A DNA stretch of 39,586 nt, taken from assembly GCA_012837605.1 (NCBI GenBank), contig DUQV01000019.1:1-39586 (forward strand), written 5' to 3'. The notes beneath the pieces are model-generated. The model worked only from the letters and a program-made list of their open reading frames with translations. It did no database searches and had not been told where the DNA came from. The stretch is from Clostridiales bacterium (GTDB lineage: Bacteria > Bacillota > Clostridia > Lachnospirales > Lachnospiraceae). Numbering within the stretch: the stretch's first letter is position 1; each line of letters starts with the position of its first letter. Of this stretch, positions 19,604 through 31,041 are shown piece by piece. Position numbers and translations under genes: made by a program.

Positions 19604-19849
19604 TGCATCGCACCTCCTTTTTACTGTACCGGCGCTTCGTATTTAACGAGCAAAAAATGCTTCTTCAATTTTGGAATATCACGTCTATTATATTCTCATT
19701 CTACTCTTACGTCAAGAGGTTATTTTCCCCTGAATTTTCCGGTTTGTTGTCCACAAACTCGATTTTTGGTGAAGTTCATTCTTTTAATTCCATTCAGATG
19801 AAAACACGCATTTTGCTCCAAAGCTCTCTAAGGCCATCCTAAAAGCTCC

Positions 19850-20259
19850 TATTCCCGCGAATAAATCTATAAATTTTATGTTTTTAAGTGCCTTATGTTT
19901 TATTTCAATCATAATATTCGCCCCCAATAAAGAACTCTTTCACAAAAAATTTTTTTCTCTTCTTTATTTTTTTGTTACATTTATATGTATTATAAAACAT
20001 ATGTTCTGTTAAATCAATACCTCGGTTTAAATAATTATATTACAACTCAATTATATAAACAAATCCCCTTTTTTTATCAACATCTTAACATTTTGCAGTC
20101 ATTTCTTCCTTATATATAAGCCATATATTTAATCTGTAGATAACTTGTTTTTATCTGTGGATAAGTTTACAACAAAACTCCTAAGAGCTATATTAACCAT
20201 TGAAAATTTTATTAAATTGTTATAATATATATGTATGTGAGTTACTATGGAGGCTATTA
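19850..20259. other. oriC: Candidate oriC region (rpmH-dnaA intergenic)
   Basis: AT-rich; DnaA-box-like TGTGGATAA (20156..20164, exact complement of TTATCCACA), TGTAGATAA (20135..20143), TTATCAACA (20074..20082); divergent leading-strand gene orientation around it. Confidence 0.75.
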
Positions 20260-21609
20260 ATGAAAAATATAATTGAAACAAAATGGGATGAAATTTTACA
20301 GTACATGATAACTGAATACAGCATTACTGATGTGTCATATAACACCTGGTTAAAGCCGCTGAAGGTATATGATGTAACGGATAATGTAATAACCATACTT
20401 ATAAACGATGAACGAATCGGGCCTCCCAGTTTAAATGTAATACGTAACAAGTACGAGATTCTTCTTAAGGTATCTATTGAAGAGATCATGAATACCCCTT
20501 ATGATATTAATTTCGTGCTTGCCAGCCAATTAGATTCTATGGATAACAAGAAGGTATCCTTTTCTAAGAAAAATTACCACATGCCTTCCTTTCTGAATTC
20601 CAGATATACTTTTGATACCTTTGTTGTTGGAGGGAACAATGAATTTGCCAGAGCTGCAGCTCTCGCTGTTGCAGAAAACCCCGGCGAAATTTATAATCCC
20701 CTTTTTATATATGGAGGCGTTGGACTCGGTAAGACCCATTTAATGCATTCTATTGCTCATTTTGTCTTATCCCAGAATCCGGAAACTAAGGTTTTATATG
20801 TTACAAGTGAGAAATTTACTAATGAACTGATTGATGCTATTCAGAAGAAAACTACTAATCAGTTTAGAGAAAAATATCGAAGCATCGATATATTATTAAT
20901 CGATGATATTCAGTTTATTATTGGAAAGGAAAGCACACAGGAGGAATTCTTCCATACCTTTAATACATTACATGAATCTAAAAGACAGATTATCATATCC
21001 AGCGATCGTCCTCCCAAAGAAATGCTTACTTTAGAGGACAGGCTCCGTTCTCGTTTTGAACATGGCCTTATGGCGGATATTCAGACGCCCGATTATGAAA
21101 CTAGGATGGCTATTCTTAAAAAGAAAGAAGAGCTTGACGGATTAAGCATAGACGAAGAGGTCTTAAGCTATATAGCCACAAATATCAAATCAAACATCAG
21201 AGAGCTTGAAGGTGCACTTACGAAGATTGTTGCTTACTCCCGTTTGAAAAAGAAGAAGCTCAATCTTGCTCTTGCAGAGACCGCTTTAAAGGATATTATT
21301 TCTCCGAACGAAAAAAAGATTATTACAACAGAGTATATTGTTGATGTTGTGGCAGAGCATTTTAATATTCTGCCGGCTGATATTTATTCCAAGAATAAAA
21401 GCAGGAATATTTCATATCCCCGACAGATTGTAATGTACCTTAGCAGAAAGCTTACAGAATCATCTGTTACCGATATAGGAAGAATCTTGGGCAACAGAGA
21501 TCATTCAACAGTTTTACATGGATATGAGAAGATATCAAAGGATATTGAAAAGGACGCATCTTTACATAACACAATTGATGTGCTTATTAAAAAAATTAAT
21601 CCTGATTGA
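20260..21609 (+). CDS. dnaA: Chromosomal replication initiator protein DnaA
   Basis: ATG at 20260 after GGAGG; GGVGLGKTHLMHSIAHF; DILLIDDIQFI; HDHSTVLHGYEKI-type DNA-binding signature. Confidence 0.98.
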   Translation: MKNIIETKWDEILQYMITEYSITDVSYNTWLKPLKVYDVTDNVITILINDERIGPPSLNVIRNKYEILLKVSIEEIMNTPYDINFVLASQLDSMDNKKVSFSKKNYHMPSFLNSRYTFDTFVVGGNNEFARAAALAVAENPGEIYNPLFIYGGVGLGKTHLMHSIAHFVLSQNPETKVLYVTSEKFTNELIDAIQKKTTNQFREKYRSIDILLIDDIQFIIGKESTQEEFFHTFNTLHESKRQIIISSDRPPKEMLTLEDRLRSRFEHGLMADIQTPDYETRMAILKKKEELDGLSIDEEVLSYIATNIKSNIRELEGALTKIVAYSRLKKKKLNLALAETALKDIISPNEKKIITTEYIVDVVAEHFNILPADIYSKNKSRNISYPRQIVMYLSRKLTESSVTDIGRILGNRDHSTVLHGYEKISKDIEKDASLHNTIDVLIKKINPD

Positions 21610-21654
21610 TGATAAATATAGTGATAGGGTGTTGATAAATAGTTGATAGGGTGT
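21610..21654 (+). repeat. Two tandem copies of a 22-23 bp unit directly after the dnaA stop
   Basis: TGATAAATATAGTGATAGGGTGT | TGATAAATAGTTGATAGGGTGT. Confidence 0.85.
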
Positions 21655-21708
21655 TTATTTTTTATAATTATCTTTTTTTGATTTTTTTGTGAGTTAAACT
21701 TTATTCTT

Positions 21709-21717
21709 TTTTCCACA
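21709..21717 (+). promoter_or_regulatory. DnaA-box-like site in the dnaA-dnaN intergenic region
   Basis: TTTTCCACA (one mismatch to TTATCCACA); TGTTGATAA at 21630..21638 is also box-like. Confidence 0.5.
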
Positions 21718-21873
21718 ATCAATTATATTATTATTTACATCTTATCAAACAGCAAATCTGTTGATTTGTCGGACTTTAAACACGGTTTCAACATTTGCAC
21801 ATCCCTTATTACTACTACTTCTAAATAATATTATATATATCTATATAAATACGGGAAGGGAGAATAGTCACAT

Positions 21874-22986
21874 ATGAGAATCAGTTGTCAAAAATCTGAC
21901 TTATTAAATAGTGTTAATATTGTTATGAAAGCTGTTCCAGCTAAATCTACGATGCCTATTTTAGAGTGCTTAATTATAGAGGCATCAAGCCTTGGAATTA
22001 AGCTTATAGCAAATGATATGGAGATAGGAATTGAAACCCTCGTAAAGGGAAAAATGATGGAGGTTGGAGCAGTTGCTTTAAATGCAAAGGTTTTCTCAGA
22101 GATAATAAGAAGACTTCCGGATAATGAAGTGAATATATTCACAGAAGATAACTATGTGACAGAAATAATATGTGAAAAGTCAAAGTTTTCTATAGTAGGA
22201 AGAAGCGGAGAAGAGTTCCCCAAATTACCTAATATAATAAAAGAAAATCCCCTTACCCTTTCACAATTTACTTTAAAGGAAGTTATAAGACAGACAGTTT
22301 TTTCGATTTCTGATAATGAAAGCAATAAGATTATGACAGGTGAGTTGTTTGATATAAAGAAAAATGAGCTGAGAGTAATTTCTCTTGACGGTCATAGAAT
22401 ATCCATCCGTAAGATATTTATGAAAGAAGAGTATGATGACAGGAAGGTTATTATTCCGGGAAAGACCTTGAATGAGATAAGCAAGATATTATCCGGAGAA
22501 TCATCTTCCGTAGTAGATATTTATTTTTCCGAAAAACATGCTCTGTTTGAATTTGATGATACCGTAGTCGTTACGAGACTTATAGAAGGCGAATATTATA
22601 GAATAGATCAGATGCTTTCTTCAGATTATGAAACAAAGGTAAGTATAAATAAAAAGGAACTGCTTAGCTGTATAGAAAGAGCATCTCTGCTGATTAGAGA
22701 AACTGACAGAAAACCTATTATAATTAAGATTAGCGAAAATAATTTTGAATTAAGTGTAGAAACCTCTTTAGGATCCATGAAGGAAGAAATAGATATTACC
22801 ATGGAAGGGAAAGATATTGTTATAGGTTTTAACCCAAAATTCTTAACAGATGCATTAAGAGTTATAGATGATGAGACAGTAGATATATATTTGATTAATC
22901 CAAAAGCTCCCTGCTTTATCAGGGATAAGGAACAATCCTATATCTATCTGATACTTCCTGTAAATATTCATGTAAGGGCAGATTAG
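21874..22986 (+). CDS. dnaN: DNA polymerase III subunit beta (sliding clamp)
   Basis: MRISCQKSDLLNSVNIVMKAVPAKSTMPILECLII; C-terminal YLILPVNI; synteny. Confidence 0.97.
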   Translation: MRISCQKSDLLNSVNIVMKAVPAKSTMPILECLIIEASSLGIKLIANDMEIGIETLVKGKMMEVGAVALNAKVFSEIIRRLPDNEVNIFTEDNYVTEIICEKSKFSIVGRSGEEFPKLPNIIKENPLTLSQFTLKEVIRQTVFSISDNESNKIMTGELFDIKKNELRVISLDGHRISIRKIFMKEEYDDRKVIIPGKTLNEISKILSGESSSVVDIYFSEKHALFEFDDTVVVTRLIEGEYYRIDQMLSSDYETKVSINKKELLSCIERASLLIRETDRKPIIIKISENNFELSVETSLGSMKEEIDITMEGKDIVIGFNPKFLTDALRVIDDETVDIYLINPKAPCFIRDKEQSYIYLILPVNIHVRAD

Positions 22987-23002
22987 TATAATCGGAGGAA
23001 GC

Positions 23003-23212
23003 ATGATCGAGATTAAATTAAGAGAAGAGTATATCACGCTGGGACAGGCTATAAAAGCAGCAGGCTTTGTAGGAAGCGGATCGGAGGCAAAGGAAGTTAT
23101 AAGTAATAATAAGGTAAAGGTGAACTGTCAGACAGAAACACAAAGAGGAAAAAAGTTGTATGATGGAGATATAATTGAATACGAAGGAAAAAAGATTAAG
23201 ATTGTAAAGTAG
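23003..23212 (+). CDS. yaaA: S4-domain RNA-binding protein YaaA
   Basis: ITLGQAIKAAGFVGSGSEAKEVISNNKVKVNCQTETQRGKKLYDGDIIEY; between dnaN and recF. Confidence 0.93.
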   Translation: MIEIKLREEYITLGQAIKAAGFVGSGSEAKEVISNNKVKVNCQTETQRGKKLYDGDIIEYEGKKIKIVK

Positions 23213-23264
23213 ATGGTTGCCAATATTAGCTTATATTTGAACGGGAAGAAACGATGGTGTCAGA

Positions 23265-24350
23265 ATGATTGTCAGGTCATTGGAAATTAAAGATTATAGA
23301 AATTACGAGCAGTTAATCTTGCTTTTTGATGATGGTATTAATATTTTATACGGTGAAAATGCTCAAGGCAAAACCAATATCTTAGAAGCTATATATCTTG
23401 GGGGAACTACGAAATCACATAGAGGGAGTAAGGATAAAGAGATTATTCGCTTTAATAAAGAAGAAGCTCATGTGAGGATTATTGTTGAAAAAAACAAGGA
23501 AACCCATAGAATAGATATGCATTTAAAGAAGAATAAAGCCAAGGGAGTAGCGATCGACACCATCCCGATAAAAAGACAAGGTGAATTGTTTGGTATGCTC
23601 AACCTTGTGTTTTTTTCGCCGGAAGACCTAAATATCATAAAAAACGGACCGGGAGAAAGAAGAAGATTTTTAGATATGGAGCTGTGCCAGCTGGATAAAG
23701 TATATATGTATCATTTATCTAATTATAATAAATCACTGGCACAGAGAAACAATCTTTTGAAGCAGATAAGTGTTAACAGGGAATTATTGGATACACTATA
23801 TATATGGGATGCAAAGCTGACAGAGCATGGGAATATTGTTATAGAAACAAGAAAATCATATATAGAAAAGATTAACTCATTAATCTATCCTATACATAAA
23901 AAATTAACAGGGGGCAAGGAAGAGATACTTCTTCGGTATGAGCCAAATGTCAATAAGGAGGATTTTGAGGAAACGCTGAAAAAGACACGGGAACGGGATT
24001 TGTGCTTAAAAATGAGCAGCGTAGGTCCCCATAGGGACGATATGTTGTTTTTGATAGATAATAAAGATGTCAGAAAATATGGTTCTCAAGGTCAGCAGAG
24101 AACATCTGCTTTATCTTTAAAGCTTGCTGAGCTTGAGTTGGTGAAGGAAACTATTAATGATAATCCGGTTCTGCTTTTGGATGATGTTCTGTCAGAGCTG
24201 GACAGAAACAGGCAGAATTATTTGCTTAACAGCATAGGTGATATTCAGACTATTATAACCTGTACAGGATTGGAAGAGTTTATTAATAACAGATTCAGAT
24301 ATGACAAAATATTTCATGTGGCCAATAATACGGTTAATAGTGAAAATTGA
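23265..24350 (+). CDS. recF: DNA replication/repair protein RecF
   Basis: GENAQGKTNILEAIYLGG Walker A; GSQGQQRTSALSLKLAELE; LLLDDVLSELD. Confidence 0.97.
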   Translation: MIVRSLEIKDYRNYEQLILLFDDGINILYGENAQGKTNILEAIYLGGTTKSHRGSKDKEIIRFNKEEAHVRIIVEKNKETHRIDMHLKKNKAKGVAIDTIPIKRQGELFGMLNLVFFSPEDLNIIKNGPGERRRFLDMELCQLDKVYMYHLSNYNKSLAQRNNLLKQISVNRELLDTLYIWDAKLTEHGNIVIETRKSYIEKINSLIYPIHKKLTGGKEEILLRYEPNVNKEDFEETLKKTRERDLCLKMSSVGPHRDDMLFLIDNKDVRKYGSQGQQRTSALSLKLAELELVKETINDNPVLLLDDVLSELDRNRQNYLLNSIGDIQTIITCTGLEEFINNRFRYDKIFHVANNTVNSEN

Positions 24351-24366
24351 TATCATACATTTGTAA

Positions 24367-26298
<1,932 letters not shown>

Positions 26299-26455
26299 AA
26301 TGGTTTGGCAAGCCGGACCGTAAGCACAACAAATTATTTGTGGACATGCAGATGTGTGCAGCATGTTTTTGAAGGCCGCAGGTCTTTGAATTAATGAGAA
26401 TAAATAATTAATATAACAGGGGAGACCTGTAGAGATTGAAAACGGAGGAATTACA

Positions 26456-29083
26456 ATGGACGAATATATCTTCGACAAAGTGCAGGATGTGGATTTGAAA
26501 AAGACAATGGAGACATCATATATAGATTATGCCATGTCTGTTATCGCTTCCCGAGCACTTCCTGATGTAAGGGACGGTCTGAAGCCGGTACAAAGAAGAA
26601 TTCTGTATGCAATGATTGAATTGAATAACGGACCGGACAAACCACACCGAAAATGTGCACGTATTGTCGGTGATACCATGGGTAAATACCATCCCCATGG
26701 AGACAGCTCCATATATGATGCTTTGGTTAAGCTGGCTCAGGACTTCTCAACACGCTATCCTCTGATAGACGGACATGGTAACTTCGGTTCTGTGGACGGA
26801 GACGGAGCGGCAGCGATGCGTTATACAGAGGCCAGATTAAGCAAGATTTCTATGGAGATGCTTTCTGACATCAATAAGGACACGGTAGACTTTAATCCAA
26901 ACTTTGATGAATCAGAGAAAGAACCTGCCGTACTTCCTTCAAGATTTCCTAACCTTTTGGTTAACGGAACGTCGGGCATAGCAGTCGGAATGGCTACGAA
27001 TATACCACCTCATAACCTAAGGGAGGTTATAGATGGTGTTATTAAAATAATTGATAATCAGATAGAAGAGAACAGGGAAACAGAGATAGAAGAGATACTC
27101 GACATTATCAAGGGTCCGGATTTTCCTACCGGGGCAGAGATAGTGGGAGTATCAGGAATTGAAGAAGCATATAGGACCGGAAGGGGCAAGATCCGGGTAA
27201 GAGCTGTTTCGGAGATAGAAACCTTGCCTAACGGAAAATCTCAAATCATAGTAACAGAGCTTCCCTATATGGTCAATAAAGCAAGACTGATTGAAAAGAT
27301 TGCGGATCTTGTTAAAGACAAAAAAATTGACGGTATAACAGAGCTTAGAGATGAGTCTGACCGAAACGGCATGAGAATAGTTATTGAGCTTCGCAGAGAT
27401 GTGAATGCCAATGTTATGTTAAACAAGTTATACAAGCACACCCAGCTTCAGGATACCTTTGGTGTTATTATGCTGGCTTTGGTTAATAATGAACCGAGAG
27501 TGCTTAATATACTTCAGATGCTGGATTATTATATAAAACATCAGAAGGAAGTAGTGACACGCAGAACAAAATACGACTTAAACAAAGCAGAAGAAAGGGC
27601 ACACATTCTGCAAGGCTTGTTAATTGCCTTAGATCATATAGACGAGGTAATACGCATTATCCGCGGTTCACAAAACGGGAATATAGCCAAGGAAAGACTG
27701 ATAGAACGCTTTGGACTGACAGAACCGCAGGCACAGGCAATAATTGACATGAGACTTCGTGCACTTACAGGTCTTGAAAGAGAGAGGCTGGAGGCAGAGT
27801 TCGCAGAGCTTCAGGCGAAGATAGAGGAGTTTAAAGCTATATTGGCAGATGAGAAGAAGCTTCTTGGAGTCATAAAAGAAGAAATAACCGTCATTCGTGA
27901 TAAATACAGCGATGAACGCAGAACAAAGATTGGCTTTGATGAATCTGATATATCCATGGAGGATCTGATACCGAATGATACAATGGTTATCGCCATGACA
28001 AGGCTTGGATATATTAAGAGAATGACGGTTGACAACTTTAGGAGTCAGCATCGTGGAGGTAAAGGAATAAAGGGTATGCAGACAATAGAAGAGGATTTCA
28101 TCGAGGATTTATTCATGGCGAGAAATCATCAGTATATTATGTTCTTTACCAACAAAGGAAGGGTATATCGTCTAAAGGCATATGAAATACCTGAAGCCGG
28201 CAGAACTGCAAGAGGAACGGCAATAATTAATCTCTTACAGCTTGCACCGGAGGAAAGAATAACGGCAGTTATCCCTATTAAGAAATATATTGAAGACCGA
28301 TTTGTGTTTATGGCAACAAAGAACGGTATAGTTAAAAAGACGCTCTTTAGAAAATTTGCAAATATAAGAAAGTCCGGACTCAATGCAATAAATCTTCGTG
28401 AGGATGATGAACTGATAGAGGTTAAGATTACGGACGGAAGCAAGGATATATTCTTAGTTTCGCAAAACGGTATGTGCATCAGATTCAACGAACAGGATGT
28501 AAGACCCACAGGAAGATCCTCAATGGGAGTTAACGGAATGTCTTTAAATGAGGGAGATGAGGTCGTTGGAATGCAGCTTGATACACAGGGCGAGCATCTG
28601 CTCTTTGTATCGGCATACGGCATGGGCAAACGAACATCTCTGGATGAATTTAATGTACAGTACCGAGGCGGTAAAGGAGTTAAATGCTATAAAATCACGG
28701 AAAAGACAGGCAGTGTAGTAGGTGTAAAAGCAGTAAACGAAGAAAATGAAGTTATGCTCATAACAACCGAAGGAATAGTTATCCGGATAATGGTCAGTGA
28801 TATTTCAGTCTTAGGAAGAGTTACCTCAGGCGTTAAGCTTATTAATTTGGATGACAAAAACGTGTATGTTGCAAGCGTGGCGAAGGTAAGAGAAGACAGT
28901 AAAACCACATCTGACGAGGAAGTAATAAAGAACTTGGAAAAAGAATTGCAAGAGGATGCGGTTGTGTCTGATGATGAAGAGTTTGAGGAAGATTTTGATG
29001 AGGAAGATTTAGAGGAAGAAGACTTTGATGAAGATGACTCAGATGGGAATGATTATGAAACAGATGAACCTGATGATATTTAA
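26456..29083 (+). CDS. gyrA: DNA gyrase subunit A
   Basis: [54 protein letters not shown]-type GyrA box; strongly acidic C-terminal tail. Confidence 0.98.
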   Translation: MDEYIFDKVQDVDLKKTMETSYIDYAMSVIASRALPDVRDGLKPVQRRILYAMIELNNGPDKPHRKCARIVGDTMGKYHPHGDSSIYDALVKLAQDFSTRYPLIDGHGNFGSVDGDGAAAMRYTEARLSKISMEMLSDINKDTVDFNPNFDESEKEPAVLPSRFPNLLVNGTSGIAVGMATNIPPHNLREVIDGVIKIIDNQIEENRETEIEEILDIIKGPDFPTGAEIVGVSGIEEAYRTGRGKIRVRAVSEIETLPNGKSQIIVTELPYMVNKARLIEKIADLVKDKKIDGITELRDESDRNGMRIVIELRRDVNANVMLNKLYKHTQLQDTFGVIMLALVNNEPRVLNILQMLDYYIKHQKEVVTRRTKYDLNKAEERAHILQGLLIALDHIDEVIRIIRGSQNGNIAKERLIERFGLTEPQAQAIIDMRLRALTGLERERLEAEFAELQAKIEEFKAILADEKKLLGVIKEEITVIRDKYSDERRTKIGFDESDISMEDLIPNDTMVIAMTRLGYIKRMTVDNFRSQHRGGKGIKGMQTIEEDFIEDLFMARNHQYIMFFTNKGRVYRLKAYEIPEAGRTARGTAIINLLQLAPEERITAVIPIKKYIEDRFVFMATKNGIVKKTLFRKFANIRKSGLNAINLREDDELIEVKITDGSKDIFLVSQNGMCIRFNEQDVRPTGRSSMGVNGMSLNEGDEVVGMQLDTQGEHLLFVSAYGMGKRTSLDEFNVQYRGGKGVKCYKITEKTGSVVGVKAVNEENEVMLITTEGIVIRIMVSDISVLGRVTSGVKLINLDDKNVYVASVAKVREDSKTTSDEEVIKNLEKELQEDAVVSDDEEFEEDFDEEDLEEEDFDEDDSDGNDYETDEPDDI

Positions 29084-29244
29084 AAGAAGTCGGTGATACA
29101 GGCACGGATGAATAAAGAAGCGGATCATATCAGAAACAGATGAGCAGAAAAGCTGACGGGTACGAAAGTTGTAATTATGGTCTGTATAATTTAAAAACTC
29201 AAATTATAAGTAACTAAGAGACCCATATATGGAGAAATCATAAT

Positions 29245-30087
29245 ATGCGAAGAATAAACACCGAAGAGATAATTACAAATATTAAGGAGATGTGCATTGA
29301 AGCCAACTATAAGTTGGCTTCTGATGTAGAAAACGGCATCAGGGATGCTTATGATAAGGAATCCTCTCGTATCGGAAAGCGTGTTCTTGGACAGCTTCTT
29401 GACAACTTGGAAATTGCTCAAAAAGACTTAATACCCATATGTCAGGATACCGGAATGACAATTGTGTTTATTACAATTGGTCAGGAGGTACATATTGAAG
29501 GCGGCTCACTGGAAGAAGCCATAAATGAAGGAATCCGCAGAGGATATCAGGAGGGATATTTAAGAAAGTCCGTGGTATCTGACCCGCTAATACGGGAAAA
29601 CACAAAAAACAATACACCGGGAATAATTCATTATAATATTGTACCCGGCGACAAGCTTAAAATAACAATAGCTCCAAAGGGCTTTGGCAGTGAAAACATG
29701 AGCCGAATCTATATGCTTAAGCCTTCTGATGAAGAAGAAGGCATAAAAAAAGCCGTTATAGAAACCGTACGGCTGGCAGGATCTAATGCCTGTCCGCCTA
29801 TTGTTGTAGGTGTCGGTATAGGAGGCAGCTTTGAAAAATGTGCTGTTCTTGCAAAATATGCTTTGACCAGAGATATTAATATCCGTTCCGATAAGCCTCA
29901 TATCAGAAGGCTGGAAGAGGAGCTTCTGACAGCCATTAATAATATGAACATAGGACCGGCAGGTCTTGGAGGAAGAACCACAGCTTTAGGGGTTAATATT
30001 GAGACATATCCTACTCATATTGCAGGGCTTCCGGTTGCGGTTAATATAAGCTGTCATGCAAACAGACATGTTAAAAGGGAAATTTAG
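29245..30087 (+). CDS. Fumarate hydratase (class I, Fe-S) alpha subunit
   Basis: PICQDTGMTIVFITIGQEV; LKPSDEEEGIKKAVIETVRLAGSNACPPIVVGVGIGGSFEKCAVLAKYAL. Confidence 0.93.
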   Translation: MRRINTEEIITNIKEMCIEANYKLASDVENGIRDAYDKESSRIGKRVLGQLLDNLEIAQKDLIPICQDTGMTIVFITIGQEVHIEGGSLEEAINEGIRRGYQEGYLRKSVVSDPLIRENTKNNTPGIIHYNIVPGDKLKITIAPKGFGSENMSRIYMLKPSDEEEGIKKAVIETVRLAGSNACPPIVVGVGIGGSFEKCAVLAKYALTRDINIRSDKPHIRRLEEELLTAINNMNIGPAGLGGRTTALGVNIETYPTHIAGLPVAVNISCHANRHVKREI

Positions 30088-30218
30088 GTTTGTTATAAGA
30101 GGCTTATTTATGTCCCAATGCAATTGATACAATTGTATTTAGCATACTAAATCAACTTTTGTATCTGTAGTTTATTGAATAAATTCATATAAATATTATA
30201 GCAGAGCGAGAAAAAAAT

Positions 30219-30752
30219 ATGGAAAAACAAATTCATACCCCATTAACAAAGGATAAAATGAAGGATTTAAAAGCCGGAGATTATGTCTGTATTACAGGCA
30301 TAATATACTCTGCAAGAGATGCTGCCCACAAACGGATGTATGAAGCAGTAATGGCAGGAGAAGATCTTCCGTTTTCTATAAAGGATAATATTATCTACTA
30401 TATGGGACCGTCACCGGCAAGATCAGGACAGATAATCGGTTCTGCCGGTCCTACTACTGCAAGCCGCATGGATAAGTATACACCAAGACTGCTTGACATG
30501 GGATTATCAGGAATGATTGGAAAGGGAATAAGAAGCAAAGAGGTTGTTGAATCCATTATTAAGAATAAGGCGGTATATTTTGCAGCAACGGGTGGTGCAG
30601 GAGCCCTGCTTTCCAAGTGCATTAAAAAATCCAAGGTAATTGCCTATGATGAGCTTGGTACGGAAGCAGTCCATGAATTATATGTAGAGAGTTTTCCTGT
30701 TATTGTAGCAATAGATTCAAAAGGCAATAATTTGTATAATCAAATCAGTTGA
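30219..30752 (+). CDS. Fumarate hydratase (class I, Fe-S) beta subunit
   Basis: MGPSPARSGQIIGSAGPTTASRMDKYTPRLLDMGLSGMIGKG; ATGGAGALLSKCIKKSKVIAYDELGTEAVHELYVE. Confidence 0.93.
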   Translation: MEKQIHTPLTKDKMKDLKAGDYVCITGIIYSARDAAHKRMYEAVMAGEDLPFSIKDNIIYYMGPSPARSGQIIGSAGPTTASRMDKYTPRLLDMGLSGMIGKGIRSKEVVESIIKNKAVYFAATGGAGALLSKCIKKSKVIAYDELGTEAVHELYVESFPVIVAIDSKGNNLYNQIS

Positions 30753-30777
30753 CAAAGGAAGAGGCTTTTGCTATACT
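30749..30777 (+). promoter_or_regulatory. Near-consensus sigma-A-type promoter for tRNA-Ser
   Basis: TTGACA (30749..30754), 17-bp spacer, TATACT (30772..30777); the -35 overlaps the upstream stop codon. Confidence 0.75.
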
Positions 30778-30839
30778 AAGTTTTGCTTCATTGAGTTTTT
30801 ACACCTGTATAATTTAATAGAAGTTTTAGTTCAGAATTT

Positions 30840-30927
30840 GGAGAAATACTCAAGAGGCTGAAGAGGCGCCCCTGCTAAGGGTGTAGGTCGGGCAACCGGC
30901 GCGAGGGTTCAAATCCCTCTTTCTCCG
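30840..30927 (+). tRNA. tRNA-Ser (anticodon GCT)
   Basis: GGAGAAA...CCCCTGCTAAGGG...long variable arm GGTCGGGCAACCGGC...GAGGGTTCAAATCCCTC-TTTCTCC-G. Confidence 0.95.
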
Positions 30928-30950
30928 TTAAACTATAAGTTTTAACATAT

Positions 30951-31004
30951 CAAAGGAGCATATCTTTATTCCCGTGAGGAAAAATGATATGCTCCTTTGG
31001 TTTT
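30951..31004 (+). terminator. Terminator after tRNA-Ser
   Basis: CAAAGGAGCATATC (30951..30964) pairs with GATATGCTCCTTTG (30986..30999), then GTTTTAT. Confidence 0.8.
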
Positions 31005-31041
31005 ATAAAACGTTATATACTATATGATTATATAGAGCTTT

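Noticed and set aside
19556-19842. Two overlapping plus-strand ORFs near rpmH
   Set aside because: Overlap the rpmH 5' end and its promoter region; no homology-like features.
26344-26400. Small hairpins in the gyrB-gyrA spacer (ACATGC..GCATGT; AAGGCC..GGTCTT)
   Set aside because: Only 6-bp stems; a riboswitch or terminator cannot be supported without conservation data.
27668-28051. 127-aa minus-strand ORF opposite gyrA
   Set aside because: Antisense shadow ORF; the GyrA frame explains the sequence.
28129-28629. 166-aa minus-strand ORF opposite gyrA
   Set aside because: Antisense shadow of a clearly conserved GyrA coding frame; low-complexity hydrophobic composition and no RBS support.
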